Below are positions 33,294-43,389 of a stretch of 64,000 nucleotides of DNA, piece after piece. Origin of the DNA: Tetrapyrgos nigripes (Eukaryota; Basidiomycota; Agaricomycetes; Agaricales; Campanellaceae); contig JAACJM010000067.1 of assembly GCA_013368315.1 (NCBI GenBank), positions 310,001 to 374,000 on the forward strand, written 5' to 3'. The position numbers and the translations under genes are program-made. Within the stretch, counting starts at the first letter, position 1. Each line of letters starts with the position of its first letter. The notes beneath the pieces were generated by a model. That model searched no databases. It had not been told where the DNA came from and worked only from the letters and a program-made list of their open reading frames with translations.

Positions 33294-34323
33294 TCAATCT
33301 TCCTCTACCACTGCCTTTGACCTCGGTTTCTTCCCCTTTCCTTTCTTCTTCGGCTTCCCGAGCGAATCCGGCATGTCCAGCAACCTTGCCTCCATTCCCG
33401 TCCACTCCTCATCCTCCATTTTGGGAAGTGGGATGTTCGACGATTCCGCCATCGCTTCTAGAACATTCCCTATATGGATGATGCGACGGAGTTGAGCCAA
33501 CTGTATGGCACAAAGGGTCGAGACGTTGGGAAGGACGGCTTTCCGACCAGTGAAGCTACACCCCACGCGTGATGCTGCGCAGGACTCACAACCACGTTTC
33601 CCGTCGCCTTGGGACGTGCACTCCAAACCGAGTCGGGTACACCAGGAACACCGCTATACAATCAAGGTCAAAATCCGAAGGTAAAGAAAAAACAGAAAAA
33701 CAAACGTACCTCGGCATATGCCTCTCCCTTCTTCACCTCAACCTCTTCCTCACTCTCCGAATCCTCATCCCCAGATCCCTCGTCCCTATGTTGCCTCCGA
33801 GCCGCACGAGGACTACTCAGTCTGGGATTCGCTTTTCTTTTTCCTCTCGCCTTCTCCGACAGGCCTGCATCGGAATGCTCCATCTCCACCTCTGGACCCC
33901 GTTCCATCCGTTCTGTCCTTTCCTTCTTCTTCCTTGCCCATTCCTCCAGCCGTTTCCCCTCCTCAGCCTCCAATTCCTCTTTCTTCGCCTTTTCCGCGTC
34001 TTTCCGCTGCTCCAACCACAACTCCATCAACTCCTCTGCAGCCTCATATTCCTCCATCAGAGCTTCATATGCTTGTCGAGCTAAAGTTGATTCCGTTAGC
34101 ATCTGTGGAAAACCCAATTCAAAACCGGTCACGTACCATTCTTGTTTTCCTGACGGACCCGATGCTTTTCCGTCACCCTCATACTATCATCGATCACTTT
34201 TTCCACCAAAGGTTCGGGATGCACAGGAGCCGGGGGTTTTGCGTTGGACGTTGTCCATTTGGTCATATACTCCGTCAGGAGCTTGGAAACATCAAGGGGA
34301 ACGTAGGAGGTGGTAGAAGACAT
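33294..34323 (-). CDS. Antisense Zn2Cys6-type accessory protein of element E
   Basis: Three exons on the strand opposite to gag-pol: 34323-34137, 34080-33710 and 33653-33294 give 305 residues without a lesion. Intron 1 (34081-34136, 56 nt, GTACGT, branch CTAAC, TTTAG) is phase 1; intron 2 (33654-33709, 56 nt, GTACGT...TATAG) is phase 0. Exon 1 begins MSSTTSYVPLDVSKLLTEYM. Exon 2 is Glu/Lys/Ala-rich and probably coiled coil, with the basic stretch KARGKRKANPR. Exon 3 opens with RCSWCTRLGLEC...CESCAASRVGC, spaced CX2CX6CX9CX2CX6C, and ends in a Lys/Gly-rich basic segment. The cysteine spacing is that of fungal Zn(II)2Cys6 DNA-binding domains. A nuclear, DNA-binding role is inference; no function is known to me. 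A homologous decayed gene sits at the same place in element F. Confidence 0.8.
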
Positions 34324-34368
34324 TGATAACGGTGAAGTTGGTTTTGCTATGCTTCCGAGGACCTCTCC

Positions 34369-34376
34369 CTTTTATA
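34369..34376 (-). promoter_or_regulatory. TATA box of the antisense gene
   Basis: On the minus strand TATAAAAG lies about 46 bp upstream of the ATG at 34323, outside the 3' LTR (which starts at 34610). It suggests that the antisense gene has its own promoter in the internal region. Confidence 0.55.
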
Positions 34377-34609
34377 CGTTTTCGAATACGTGCACGGACC
34401 ATCCTTATTGTTTCCTGTTCATTTTGTTACCAATTACTTAATTTAGAAACCATTCACAATCCCGATCGTTTCCATTTGTTTCCGATTCCATTGTTCATTT
34501 TCCGGGGTCCACCCCTTTTCTATTTTTTTCTATTGTCCTTTCAACTTCATTCCGACGGATTACTATTCGTTTCCATGCCTCTCGAGGGCTCGAGGCCTAA
34601 GAGGGGGAT

Positions 34610-35233
34610 ACTGTAATATCTATGCTTCTGTATATCTTTCCGATCGTATCCGATTCTTTTCCGAACTTCTTTTCCTTTTATTTCGAACTTCATTCCCTTC
34701 CATCCCAAATACTTTCCGATCATTCATTCCCGATTTCATATCCGAGCCCCACTATTAATCTCCACACACGGATCCCATCCGGGAACTCGTGATTCATTTC
34801 GGATAACTACCGGATAGCTCGTATCTAATCTCCAAAGCTACTCCACTTCATCTCCAATCCGTTCCACTTTGTTTCCACTTTGTTCTGCAGCACTCCATCC
34901 ATCTCCAATAGCACCATGTGCTTTTCCTTCATTTCTGAACCATTCCTATCTTACTCCTATTCATTCCGATAGTTTCCGAAGTAGTACTTAAGCTAGCAAC
35001 TTTGTAGTAGATAGCTTAAGTCTAAAATCGAATTAGCTGGTCTCTTAACTTCATCCGACTTCAGACAACAAAGTACTATCCTAACGGATTCCATTCTGTG
35101 TCTTCCCTATACTTCATTCTCAGAGACTACCGGTTCCGCCCGGTTCTGTCTTCATCCTTTCCTAAACTCCAATAAGACTTCCGCTCGGGTCCGACATGTT
35201 TCCTAACGCTAGGATCCGCCCGGACTTAACAGT
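34610..35233 (+). repeat. Element E 3' LTR with polypurine tract
   Basis: 624 bp, ACTGTAATATC...CTTAACAGT, preceded by the purine tract AAGAGGGGGAT (34599-34609). It carries the same CTTAAGTCTAAAATCG block as the 5' LTR. Confidence 0.85.
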
Positions 35234-35574
35234 TGCAGCCATCAACGTCATCTATGTAGAACAATAGTAGTAGTTATAAATAGAACAATAAGATTATATA
35301 GACAATAAATGTAGTACGACAATAGTGTACGAAACCAGCATTGTACTATCAAGTACAATAGAATCTTATTGTTACTCTAGTATTAGTTTACATGTATTTG
35401 TACCTCCTCAAAGGTATATAAGGACTCGTAGATAGTCCTCCAAATAACAAGTTTTATACTTAACTCTCATCGCTCAATAAGCCTCTTACAAGCCTTACAA
35501 GCTATTCTCTATCCACAGGTAAGTTGCGTGGTTGCCACTGCGTTTAGTAGTGTACAGGACCATACCATGCCTGC
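35234..35574 (+). other. LTR-like promoter fragment
   Basis: AT-rich sequence with TATATAAGG at about 35416 and a GTAAGT splice-donor-like site at 35519 after CCACAG. It resembles the promoter half of a copia-type LTR, but no matching second LTR was found. No gene seen. Confidence 0.35.
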
Positions 35575-36081
35575 TTAACATTTGCGAGTGCCGTTGGAAT
35601 TGATTTTCATAGTATCATTCATTTGGCCAATGTACGTTTTGTACATCAGAGGAATAGAAGTTAATACATGATTTTTCCTCTCTTGATCAGAGATGATTCC
35701 ACCCGCATCTCCAATACGACGAATGATATCTTCATCATCCTCCAACCACTTGCGCAAATTGACTTTGGAGTCATTCGCGCATGATCTGTTCATCCAGATC
35801 TTGATCAACCCCGCAGTGTCTAACACGTTAGCCACTTGATAGCGGCTAATAAGACACATCCAGATGTCCAGGCACGTATGACTACCGTGCAGGGCCCATC
35901 GCATGATGTCACTTTGTAGTTTGCCTACCAGTAAAGCCCGAGTTTGGTGTTCCAGCATTTGGTACGTCCTAAATGCGTGCATATTCGCTTCATAATCGGG
36001 GTCATTGGGTAATGGCTCCATAGGACCATCACAAAAAATACTAACATCTTCTGAGCATTGATAACCAGCAAAAGTAGACAC
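35575..36081 (-). pseudogene. Copia-type gag (UBN2-like) fragment
   Basis: 168-codon open frame with NDPDYEANMHAFRTYQMLEHQ, CLDIWMCLISRYQV, KVNLRKWLEDDEDIIRRI and LTSIPLMYKTYIG, the pattern of the gag-polypeptide (UBN2) region of Ty1/copia elements. It is open but lacks both the N-terminal part and the zinc knuckle/pol. It may be the continuation of the gag start at 39094-39927, with 3 kb inserted between. Confidence 0.65.
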
Positions 36082-36600
36082 AAGCCCAAAATATAATATT
36101 CTGTCTTAACATGGCATCCAAAATCTCGTACTCTTCTGCGAGCCTCGATTGTATAATGGATTCCAGCAAAATGTTAGTGTGTACATGGCTATCTATGCCT
36201 AGATTTCATTCCTCAAGCTATAAGAACAAGTAGAACTGCAGTCAGTGCAAGGCTGGGAACGTATCCTCAATCCATAAGGTTCATAAGATTCTCAGTGACT
36301 CAGAACACTACTACGCAGTCTGGATACTTTTACGGCAGTCCATCACACAGACTACTTATTGCAGAGATAAGATTTATTATCAGGCTACATAGCTATATAC
36401 AAGCGAGTACTGACTAGAGCACTAGAGACAGATATTGTACGTATTAGAGCTCAGTTTTCGTGAAAGTGAGATCAAAAGGAAATACCTTGAAGCTGATGCA
36501 TACTTGTACAAGTACGGGGTAGAGAGGACAGTCATTTGAAGGCGAGTATCAAGGCTAGTTTGGAACAGGACCGGCAAAGAGGCAAAGAGGTGGATGGCTT
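36082..36600. other. Spacer without recognisable gene
   Basis: No conserved frame or repeat seen. It lies between the copia gag fragment and a minisatellite. Confidence 0.4.
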
Positions 36601-36607
36601 GGAGAAG

Positions 36608-36885
36608 AGATGCGAGTGGGCTTGAACATTGTACGCCGTTGAAGGAAGATGGATGTAGGCACTCGCCGGTTGAGGGGACGAGAAGTGCGAGTGGACTTGA
36701 ACATTGTACGCCGTTGAAGGAAGGTGAATGTAGGCACTTGCCAGTTGAGCTGTTGATAGTGTGCTTGAGGGGACGAGAAGTGCGAATGGGCTTGTAACAT
36801 TGTATGCCGTTGAAAAGGAAGGTGAATGTAGGGCCTCGCCGGTTGAGCTGTTGATAGCGTGCTTGAGGGGACGAGAAGGTGCGTC
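36608..36885 (+). repeat. Minisatellite, three imperfect units
   Basis: Units of about 77-102 bp share the core CATTGTACGCCGTTGAA and GGGGACGAGAAG. Units two and three carry an extra segment GAGCTGTTGATAG. Long Ser/Pro-rich frames on the minus strand are a by-product of the repeat. Confidence 0.7.
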
Positions 36886-37040
36886 AGAGGGAGGATTGAG
36901 AACAAACGGCGGTACCACTTGATCACAGCTGGGGTGGAGCAAGAACGAGGCAGGAGGGGCGGCAGTAGATAAGTACACCCCCAGCTATACTCCTTTGTAA
37001 AAGAACGCCGACGAGGGAAGGTTGTGGTACAAGTGAAAGA

Positions 37041-38399
37041 TAGGGCTCCAACCGAATACTATTAAATACTGTTATACTGTTAATAACAGTTATATAACAA
37101 GTTATACCTGAGCCCAGTAACAGGTATTAACTGTTATAACCTGTTAGTAACTGGTAGCCACATGCCGGCAATTTCTGAAGAATGACATCACGTCGATGGC
37201 GGTCCATCAATTGCTGTGTGAGGTTGAGTCGGACCCGAACATCAGATTCCTGCACAAAATCTTTTCCCCGACAGCCATACCGCCACCTTTCCTCTTTTGC
37301 ACTAGCTAATGTCGCGAAACCATCTGTGAGGTTGAGCCGGACCCGAACATCAGAGTTCTGGACAAAATCTTTTCCCCGACAACCATACCGCCACCTTCCC
37401 TCTTTTGCGCTAGTGGACGCCAATGACAAGCTCGCTTAAATTCTTGACCATCGACGTGGACCATCCTAGAATCTTTGAAGCTGCACACAGGACTATGGAA
37501 GTCATTACTCACTGTAAGAAGTACTTAGACACTGGTAAGCTTATCATTTTTTACTTGTTTCTTACGCATATTATGCACTTACAGTGATATATTACCCTGG
37601 TGAGTATCAGGCAATGCTTTCCAGATGTCTATGCATTGAACAACAATTTTTTCCAGTATACCATCTGACATTCCACCTGAGTTGGTTTGGAAAGCGTCAT
37701 TCGGATGAGTATCAGCAGGCGAAGGCCCTTTTTGAGCATGTCTACGAGTCCTATTCTCAGGCTGTGCCTGTGGGCTCGAACGGCGTCTCTCCGAGAAAGC
37801 CAAAGAAGACATCCAGCAATGACAAACTCTTTGAGTCTCTGTGGAACGAAATGCCATCTGATTCAGAAGACGAGAGCTTGTCTGATATACAGGGTAGCTC
37901 TAGCCAAACATCAGATGGATTGGAGCGATATTTTTCTGGAGAGGGAGGGCAAGGTGAAATGAAAAAGCCCTTGCAATGGTGGAAGGTATTCTAGGTTTTT
38001 ATGTCTGTGTTGAATCCTATTCATGTTTTCCCATACTAGACCCACTGCAAGACCACTGAAGATCAACGTGGATTTCCAATCATATCACGCATAGCCCACA
38101 ACTTTTTGGCCATTCCAGGAACAAGTGTATCCGTTGAATGGCTATTCTCAAAATTGCGTCACCTTTGCTCTGATGTGCGCTCATCTATGAAAGCCGAGAC
38201 CACCACTCAAGCGATGTACGCAAAAGTCTGGTTGAAGGAGGGACTCTTTGAATTTCACTCCCATAAGCTTATTTCACACAAAATCCGGTCGTCGGAAAAA
38301 TCTGTTAGTAACTAGTTATAACATGTTATAACATAGTATACCTGTTACTTATTAGTTACCTCGAGAATTGTAACAAGTAATTAACAGGTTGGAGCCCTA
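37041..38399 (+). mobile_element. hAT element with perfect 8-bp TSD
   Basis: 1359-bp element with 12-bp termini TAGGGCTCCAAC/GTTGGAGCCCTA and the exact 8-bp duplication GTGAAAGA (37033-37040, 38400-38407). Sub-terminal regions are rich in GTTATAAC/AACAGGTT words. It holds a shortened transposase and a 108-bp in-frame tandem duplication (about 37207-37425; unit contains GGTTGAG and AACATCAGA). Confidence 0.9.
37440..38315 (+). pseudogene. hAT transposase C-terminal remnant
   Basis: Pieces of a hAT transposase: YLDTG (37525), then after a possible intron VIYYPGEYQ and LTFHLSWFGKRHSDEYQQAK (37590-37730), an acidic Ser/Asp-rich segment, WWK (37980), and the C-terminal dimerisation domain with GFPIISRIAHNFLAIPGTSV, SVEWLFSKLRHLCSD and MYAKVWL (38070-38240). 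The N-terminal zinc finger and first catalytic part are missing, so the element is non-autonomous. Confidence 0.75.
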
Positions 38400-38407
38400 G
38401 TGAAAGA

Positions 38408-39090
38408 GCTGAATGACGACGCGTGTACCTATTTGAATTCGGAGTTTCAAAAAAACTTGAACCAAACTCACGTGGACGCGGTAGCTCAAAAACCGTAAAC
38501 GATGAAGTTCCTCCAAAGTTCCTCGTCGGGACCTTTGCAAAGAACATTGCTGCCAGCAGCCAGTGTGTACCTGAATATGTGGTTATTGATCACGGAGCGG
38601 TACATAATCAATCTGTGACACTGCTATTCTAGCATCCGCATTGTGCTAACTTTGACGTCTTTCAAGTTTACTGGAATTTCTGACTGGTAATGGCCTATCC
38701 GAGTTAAAGCACTAGCAAAGCCTGGAACAAATGTACTTGCTTTCAATTTCCTCCAGCATCTTCAGAAAGACTAGGAAAATGGGCATTACATACAACAAGG
38801 ACCATATGGATCTTACGCGGGCTTACAGGTACAATGCAATCATAATGGGGCTTACCCGACACTCGAAATACTTTCGTCAGGATTGTATGCCCATGTAACA
38901 ATACGGAAATGATAATGAGAGACTTACACTGGCCTACAATAGATGCAGAATCATTGCCGGAGACTTGTAATCCATTCAGAACCCTTACCTCGACCTACAT
39001 CTCTGCTCAGATTTTCAAACACTTGGACAAGCTTGCAAGTAAGTCAGAATAATGTTGATGACATTGTGTTCACTCATGAGTGCTTCATTT
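38408..39090. other. Spacer without recognisable gene
   Basis: The short open frame at 38423-38632 continues the sequence interrupted by the hAT element but matches no family I recognise. Confidence 0.35.
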
Positions 39091-39093
39091 TTA

Positions 39094-39927
39094 TTATGTA
39101 CTCTGTACAGAGTTGTATGCGGTTACAAGTTTTTTGCATTTTTTGTGATGACGGTAATTCGCGTATTGAGGATCAAGAACACTAGCCACGCCACTGGCTG
39201 TGGCGGCTATCTCAACCCTTTGCCTAAACTCGGTGAAGTTCGTCTCACCCTTGAGCATTGGCACACTCGACCAGAAATCAGCCTTCTGTCCAATTCCGAA
39301 TGTTTGGTCAGGCACGCGAGGGGGTACGAATCCGTTTAGGGGATGTGCGTGCTGAACGACGACATTCCAGGGGTGAACGCCAATGAGTCGATTCGGATTA
39401 GGAGGAGGGATAGGAGGTTGCATCGGCATAGGCTGATACTAAGTGGGAATATATTGGCCGGGTGGAGCAGCTGGCATTCAAGGAATCCACTGCTGTTGAG
39501 TAGGTATTTGCTGTGGCTGTGGCACAGGCACCGGCTGAGGAACGGGTTGAGCAATAGGCTGGGGAATGGGCTGTGGGATAGGCTGGTGTTGCGGTGTTGC
39601 AGTAGGCGAACCCACTTGAGATGGAGCTTGGGTAGGATACCCATGTGGTGGTGTGATCTGACCACGCATAGTGTTGGGCTGATACGAACTACGAGGAGTT
39701 GCACCACCCGATAAATTGCCTGAAGCAGTTCTTGGGATACCGCTATACAAGTCTTCATCTCCATTACCATTGGGGGATGGTGAAGAAACAGAGGGGGTAG
39801 GAGGACGTGAGACATTTGGATTAGGAGTGGGATACGAAAATATGTTTCCTAATCCAGTGAAAACACCTTGGCCAACTGTTGGGGAACAGTGACACGGAGG
39901 AGAGTCGGTTGGACTAGTAGAAGTCAT
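39094..39927 (-). pseudogene. Copia-type gag N-terminal fragment
   Basis: Minus-strand reading with a Pro/Gln-rich N-terminus (MTSTSPTDSPP...; PIPQPIPQPIAQPVPQP), then after two stops/frameshifts (39478, about 39450) PPNPNRLIGVHPWNVVVQ and the gag core start SSVPMLKGETNFTEFRQR (about 39270-39215). The last motif is typical of Ty1/copia gag N-termini. It breaks off at about 39110. Confidence 0.55.
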
Positions 39928-39929
39928 AA

Positions 39930-40330
39930 TTATAGCAGTACGTCGCTAGGGTAGCAGAGCGGGGCCCAATAACCTGTAGGACCTGATCTCTTCCATATCT
40001 ATATGAACAGATACAGCTCAGCGAGAAGGAAGAGTCAACGCTTAATATATTCATACCTATACGAACAGATACAGCTATAGGTATACATGAGCAATAGAAA
40101 TACTTGTGAGACATAAGTACTAACCTCAGCGAGAAGGAAGAGTCAACGCTGAGGTTACTGTGGCTATGATTCGATATATATAGTACGGAGACAAATAAGT
40201 AAACCAAGTGACCATAAGTGGGCAGTACACGGACGAGATCCGGGTTGCCACATGAGGGAACGAAAAAGGAAAGAAATGAAATACCAAATCCTACACATCC
40301 GGGGTCATAATACGACATGATATCATAACA
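39930..40330 (-). mobile_element. Probable copia-type 5' LTR
   Basis: The region upstream of the gag start, in minus orientation, beginning about 40330 (TGTTATGATATC) and containing TATATATA (about 40176-40183). It contains a 30-bp direct repeat with core CAGCGAGAAGGAAGAGTCAA at 40017-40046 and 40129-40158; the second copy extends to an inverted repeat CCTCAGCG/CGCTGAGG. Ends and PBS are not certain. Confidence 0.45.
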
Positions 40331-40349
40331 AAACAGTCTCCGTCACAGT

Positions 40350-40850
40350 TAGACTCATGGACACTGGTCAACAGAGTGAACAAGGCCCAGCCCGCATGGG
40401 TATGATACAGTGTTGATGTCGTCCTTGGTGGGCCTGAGTGCGCTCAAAGACGAGGAGAGGGCAAGGGAAGATTGGGGAATATGATCATGCGAGTCTGTCT
40501 GTGATAATGAGGGGCAGATCTGGAGACTTGGCACATTGGTAGTATGAAGACAGTGGGCCGTTGCTTTCGTTCTCGTTTTCGTTTTCGTTGGTGATGAATG
40601 AACTCTGATAGCTACAGAAAAGTCAGTCAAACAGAAACGTTGATAAAACAATGATGAAAGCCTGTTCATAATTTTCGCGTTCCTCGATAATTTCAGCTCC
40701 AGCTCCAAAGCATTCCAGACCTATGACCATCTTCAACTATTTGAGAATGTCCCGGGTTCCTGCAGTGCTGCCGAAAGTTATCTTGAATTTGTCATCCTCT
40801 ATTCTTCCCCAAGTCCGACGTTTCCCTAGCCATAAAGATTCCCAGTAAGA
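40350..40850 (+). repeat. Segmental duplicate of the NLR-B 3' region
   Basis: About 500 bp closely matching 57455-57935, the end of NLR-B and its 3' flank (shared CGTCCTTGGTGGGCC, GGGGAATATGATCATGCGAG, AGCTCCAGCTCCAAAGCATT). Here the NLR frame is not open. Confidence 0.8.
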
Positions 40851-41850
40851 TTTGCTTTTTCCTCTCCAAATTCCGAACCATCGATGCTGGACAATGTTGA
40901 GTGTTGTGACTTGCGAGTCTGGAGACTGGATACTTAACTGTCGGTGTCAGTAGAAGTAATTAGTGTCCCGAGGCGATACGGGTATGGTTCAAGACAGGAC
41001 AAATGATGACTTCTGAGGGTGGTCCAAAACCCGTGAACGAGTGCCCATCATCGACCTCATTTCGTGGCGCCTTGTAGATACATGAGTAAGAACATCAAGT
41101 AGGAACTCGATGTGCGTATTTTAGCGCATACATTTTCATTTCATTAGATGCCAGGAAGAGGCGGTTCCCGATGCGGTGGTGAGCAACGGTGAGAGTACGT
41201 GCCCAAGCTTCAAACGTGACGCGCGTCAGGAGGCATCCAAAGACGTACAGAACAAAAACGTTTCGCCATTCGATCTTTCTGTCCCGGGTTCTGATTTGGA
41301 GTTTTTTTAGCAGTCAGTGTTGCAGAGAGTAGAGCACATATGTACATAGTATAGGAGTTGTATAGGAGAAGAATATACTTAGGTGACAAAGTAATGCTAT
41401 CTGTCCTTCTGCCACGATGACATCCTAGACTACTGGTCTATGAGGGTTTATGCGGTCCTTGGGTCAGAGAGAACAGTGGAAGTAAGGATTATCGCCATTG
41501 TAGCCGTTGGCTGACACTGAGAGCTTCAAGTTGAGGGATGACTCGCGAGTTCCACCGACTACTGGTTCCCCGCTGCAATACAAGACACCTTGAAGTTCCA
41601 CTCGTAGGCAAGTCATGAACACCGCCAGGAACTCATCCCCACTATCACGAGTGTATCAGGATGAGAAAGGAGCCTGAGATAGAATGACCTCGTTATCCCT
41701 AAAGATGTTCATAAATCAGTCATCATTTTTGCGGGATCTGTAGCTTTAGTTGGGAGTACCGGTGAACAACGTATGTTTACCCTTCGGACCAGGCATCAAC
41801 CAAGCATTGAACGCAACCCATGCTCAAACAAAACGAGGTAGCCGACAACT
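40851..41850. other. 1-kb stretch without recognisable gene
   Basis: No conserved frame, tRNA or repeat seen on either strand. Confidence 0.4.
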
Positions 41851-42860
41851 TTAACCCACATTGAATGTGATGACCCGACAGAACAGGTTTGTAAGTTTGA
41901 GAATTGGTGTCGGCAACAAAGTTATCAAAGGTATCAGTGTCGACGCTGCTGTATGAGTATCCGAATGTCGGAAATTATGTAGCGGCGTCGTTCCATTGGG
42001 TAGATATCCAAGTTGTAAATGGCAGAAATTTGACATTGCGCTTCCTCCGACAACTCCTCCCATTGTGAAAGCAAACGTCTTCCAATGGGAGTTTCCACCT
42101 AGACGATAGATAAAGCTATCGTTGAGCAGGTTACGATTACAGAGAAAATCGATGCACTCACCGGTCACAATCTGTATGTGGAACGTCTGTCGATTGTCGT
42201 AAGATCTGGAGTAAGTATTGTGCGAGCCTATAATGTGACGAAAATCGTTGTTGGTCGTCACATACTGATCTCCGCCAATAAATTCCACTAGCGAATTATC
42301 AGCTGTGATAGTCAGGCTAGTTAGAAATGATTGCGGTTGAGCATGATTGTGGCCATTTGCTGCCTGGTTATCGTCTGACGGTGACGAGTGAGTATCGGTA
42401 TCTGTAACTGAGGAGCTTTGCGCACCTGTTTTATCCTTGTTCTGTGCGTATGGTTGCCGCTCCTGCTCCTACTTCTTTGCCTCCTGTCATTCGTCCTCCA
42501 AGTCTGCCCTAGACTTTGTTATCCCATCCCATGCTCTCCTGGACGCAGCGGATCAGAACTTGGCGAGTAAGAGGGAACGATGAATCGCTCTACTCACCGC
42601 ATTTGGAACCAAACCTGCCGTTGGAGTTATTCAGCGAAAAAGTTGAAAAAGGGTGTACTACAAGAAAGATAGAACTGACCTTGACAAAACGCGGGTCCAA
42701 GTCGAGCCGTTCAGCGAACTCGTTGCGGAGGGCGGCATTGGGGCTTGTGTCGCGCTTGAAGAAGGACTCGAGAGCCTTGAGCACAGCGTGGTATGTCACT
42801 GGATGGGACGGAAGTCGACTGCTGAGGGATCCATGTGGTAGAAGGGGTAGTTACTAGTTG
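41851..42860 (-). pseudogene. Homeobox gene remnant
   Basis: Minus strand. About 42799-42680 encodes helices 1-2 of a homeodomain (VLKALESFFKRDTSPNAALR NEFAERLDLDPRFVK in two parts), then a GTCAGT...CGGCAG intron (about 42615-42678), then helix 3 as VWFQMR (about 42600). The invariant Asn-51 of WFQNR is Met here. Downstream the frame SRRAWDGITKSRADLEDE has two stops and runs on to LVEFIGGDQYVTTNNDF (about 42290-42250). A frameshift precedes helix 1 after MDPSAVDFRPIQ. It would have been a transcription factor; it is dead as it stands. Confidence 0.5.
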
Positions 42861-42889
42861 AGGGAGTGTCAAAAGTTGAGGTATAGGCG

Positions 42890-43340
42890 CTCCAAAGGCG
42901 CTCAGTCAGGGCGTGCAAAATAGGACTTGTATTGGACGTCTTTGACAGCGGTGAAATTGCGTGAATTCGTTCTGAGCCAGGAGGAGGTCTAGAATGCTAC
43001 GTTGAGAACACGTTCCCGAGAGTAGAACCTATCACTGAAACTGTAAACAGAAATGGCAATTCTTTTGCATATTGTAGCCAAGCGAGGAGCCTTGCAAGTG
43101 GTGATTTTGGTTCAAGATGGTGCAGATGTTAATGACAAGTTAACGAACTGGCAGGGGAGGAATCAAGATGGGTGTCCACTGCAAGAAGAAGCAAAGAAGA
43201 AGCGGCATTCAAGTTTGGTAATAATCCGAGATATGGAACTGCCCTCGCGCAGGTGCACACCAAGGATACAATCCAGCCATCATTAGATATCTATAATCTG
43301 CGAAATAACAAAGCTCAAGTCACAGCATAACTATAGGTGT
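42890..43340 (+). pseudogene. Ankyrin-repeat remnant, copy 1
   Basis: Duplicate of 61395-61830. Reads MAILLHIVAKRGALQVVILV, QDGADVN and DGCPLQ, decayed ankyrin repeats of the kind found at the C-terminus of fungal NLRs. An insertion of KLTNWQGRNQ-type sequence and later stops break it. Confidence 0.55.
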
Positions 43341-43389
43341 ACATGTAGTAAAATACATGTATGTACAATGAATAATAAGCTAGGTGTAT

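Larger units (their letters stand above)
26578..35233 (+). mobile_element. Element E: near-complete chromodomain Ty3/Gypsy retrotransposon
   Basis: 8.66-kb element: 5' LTR 26578-27202, PBS 27203-27213, gag 27232-28760, pol 28751-33060, an antisense accessory gene 34323-33294, a purine tract before 34610 and 3' LTR 34610-35233. LTRs begin ACTGTAATATC and end CTTAACAGT. The two LTRs differ at roughly 8% of the first 150 bases, mostly C/T or G/A. No target duplication is visible (GCCAT before, TGCAG after), so the ends may be recombinant. Chromodomain plus self-complementary PBS places it near the Tf1/sushi-like chromoviruses. Lesions: gag frameshift and stop, a 1-nt insertion in pol, and a solo LTR in the chromodomain. 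Confidence 0.85.

Noticed and set aside
33609..34316. Plus-strand frames of 171-235 residues at the end of element E
   Set aside because: They overlap the spliced minus-strand Zn2Cys6 gene, have no motif, and are not kept in element F.
26571..35240. AGCCAT near both ends of element E as target duplication
   Set aside because: It is adjacent to the left LTR but offset by several bases from the right LTR, so it cannot be a TSD.
36532..36978. Ser/Pro-rich 148-residue minus frame
   Set aside because: It is the translation of the minisatellite 36608-36885 with no matching family.
40980..41010. GGTTCAAGAC as a tRNA B box
   Set aside because: The required CC and a paired A box at proper distance are missing; no cloverleaf can be drawn.
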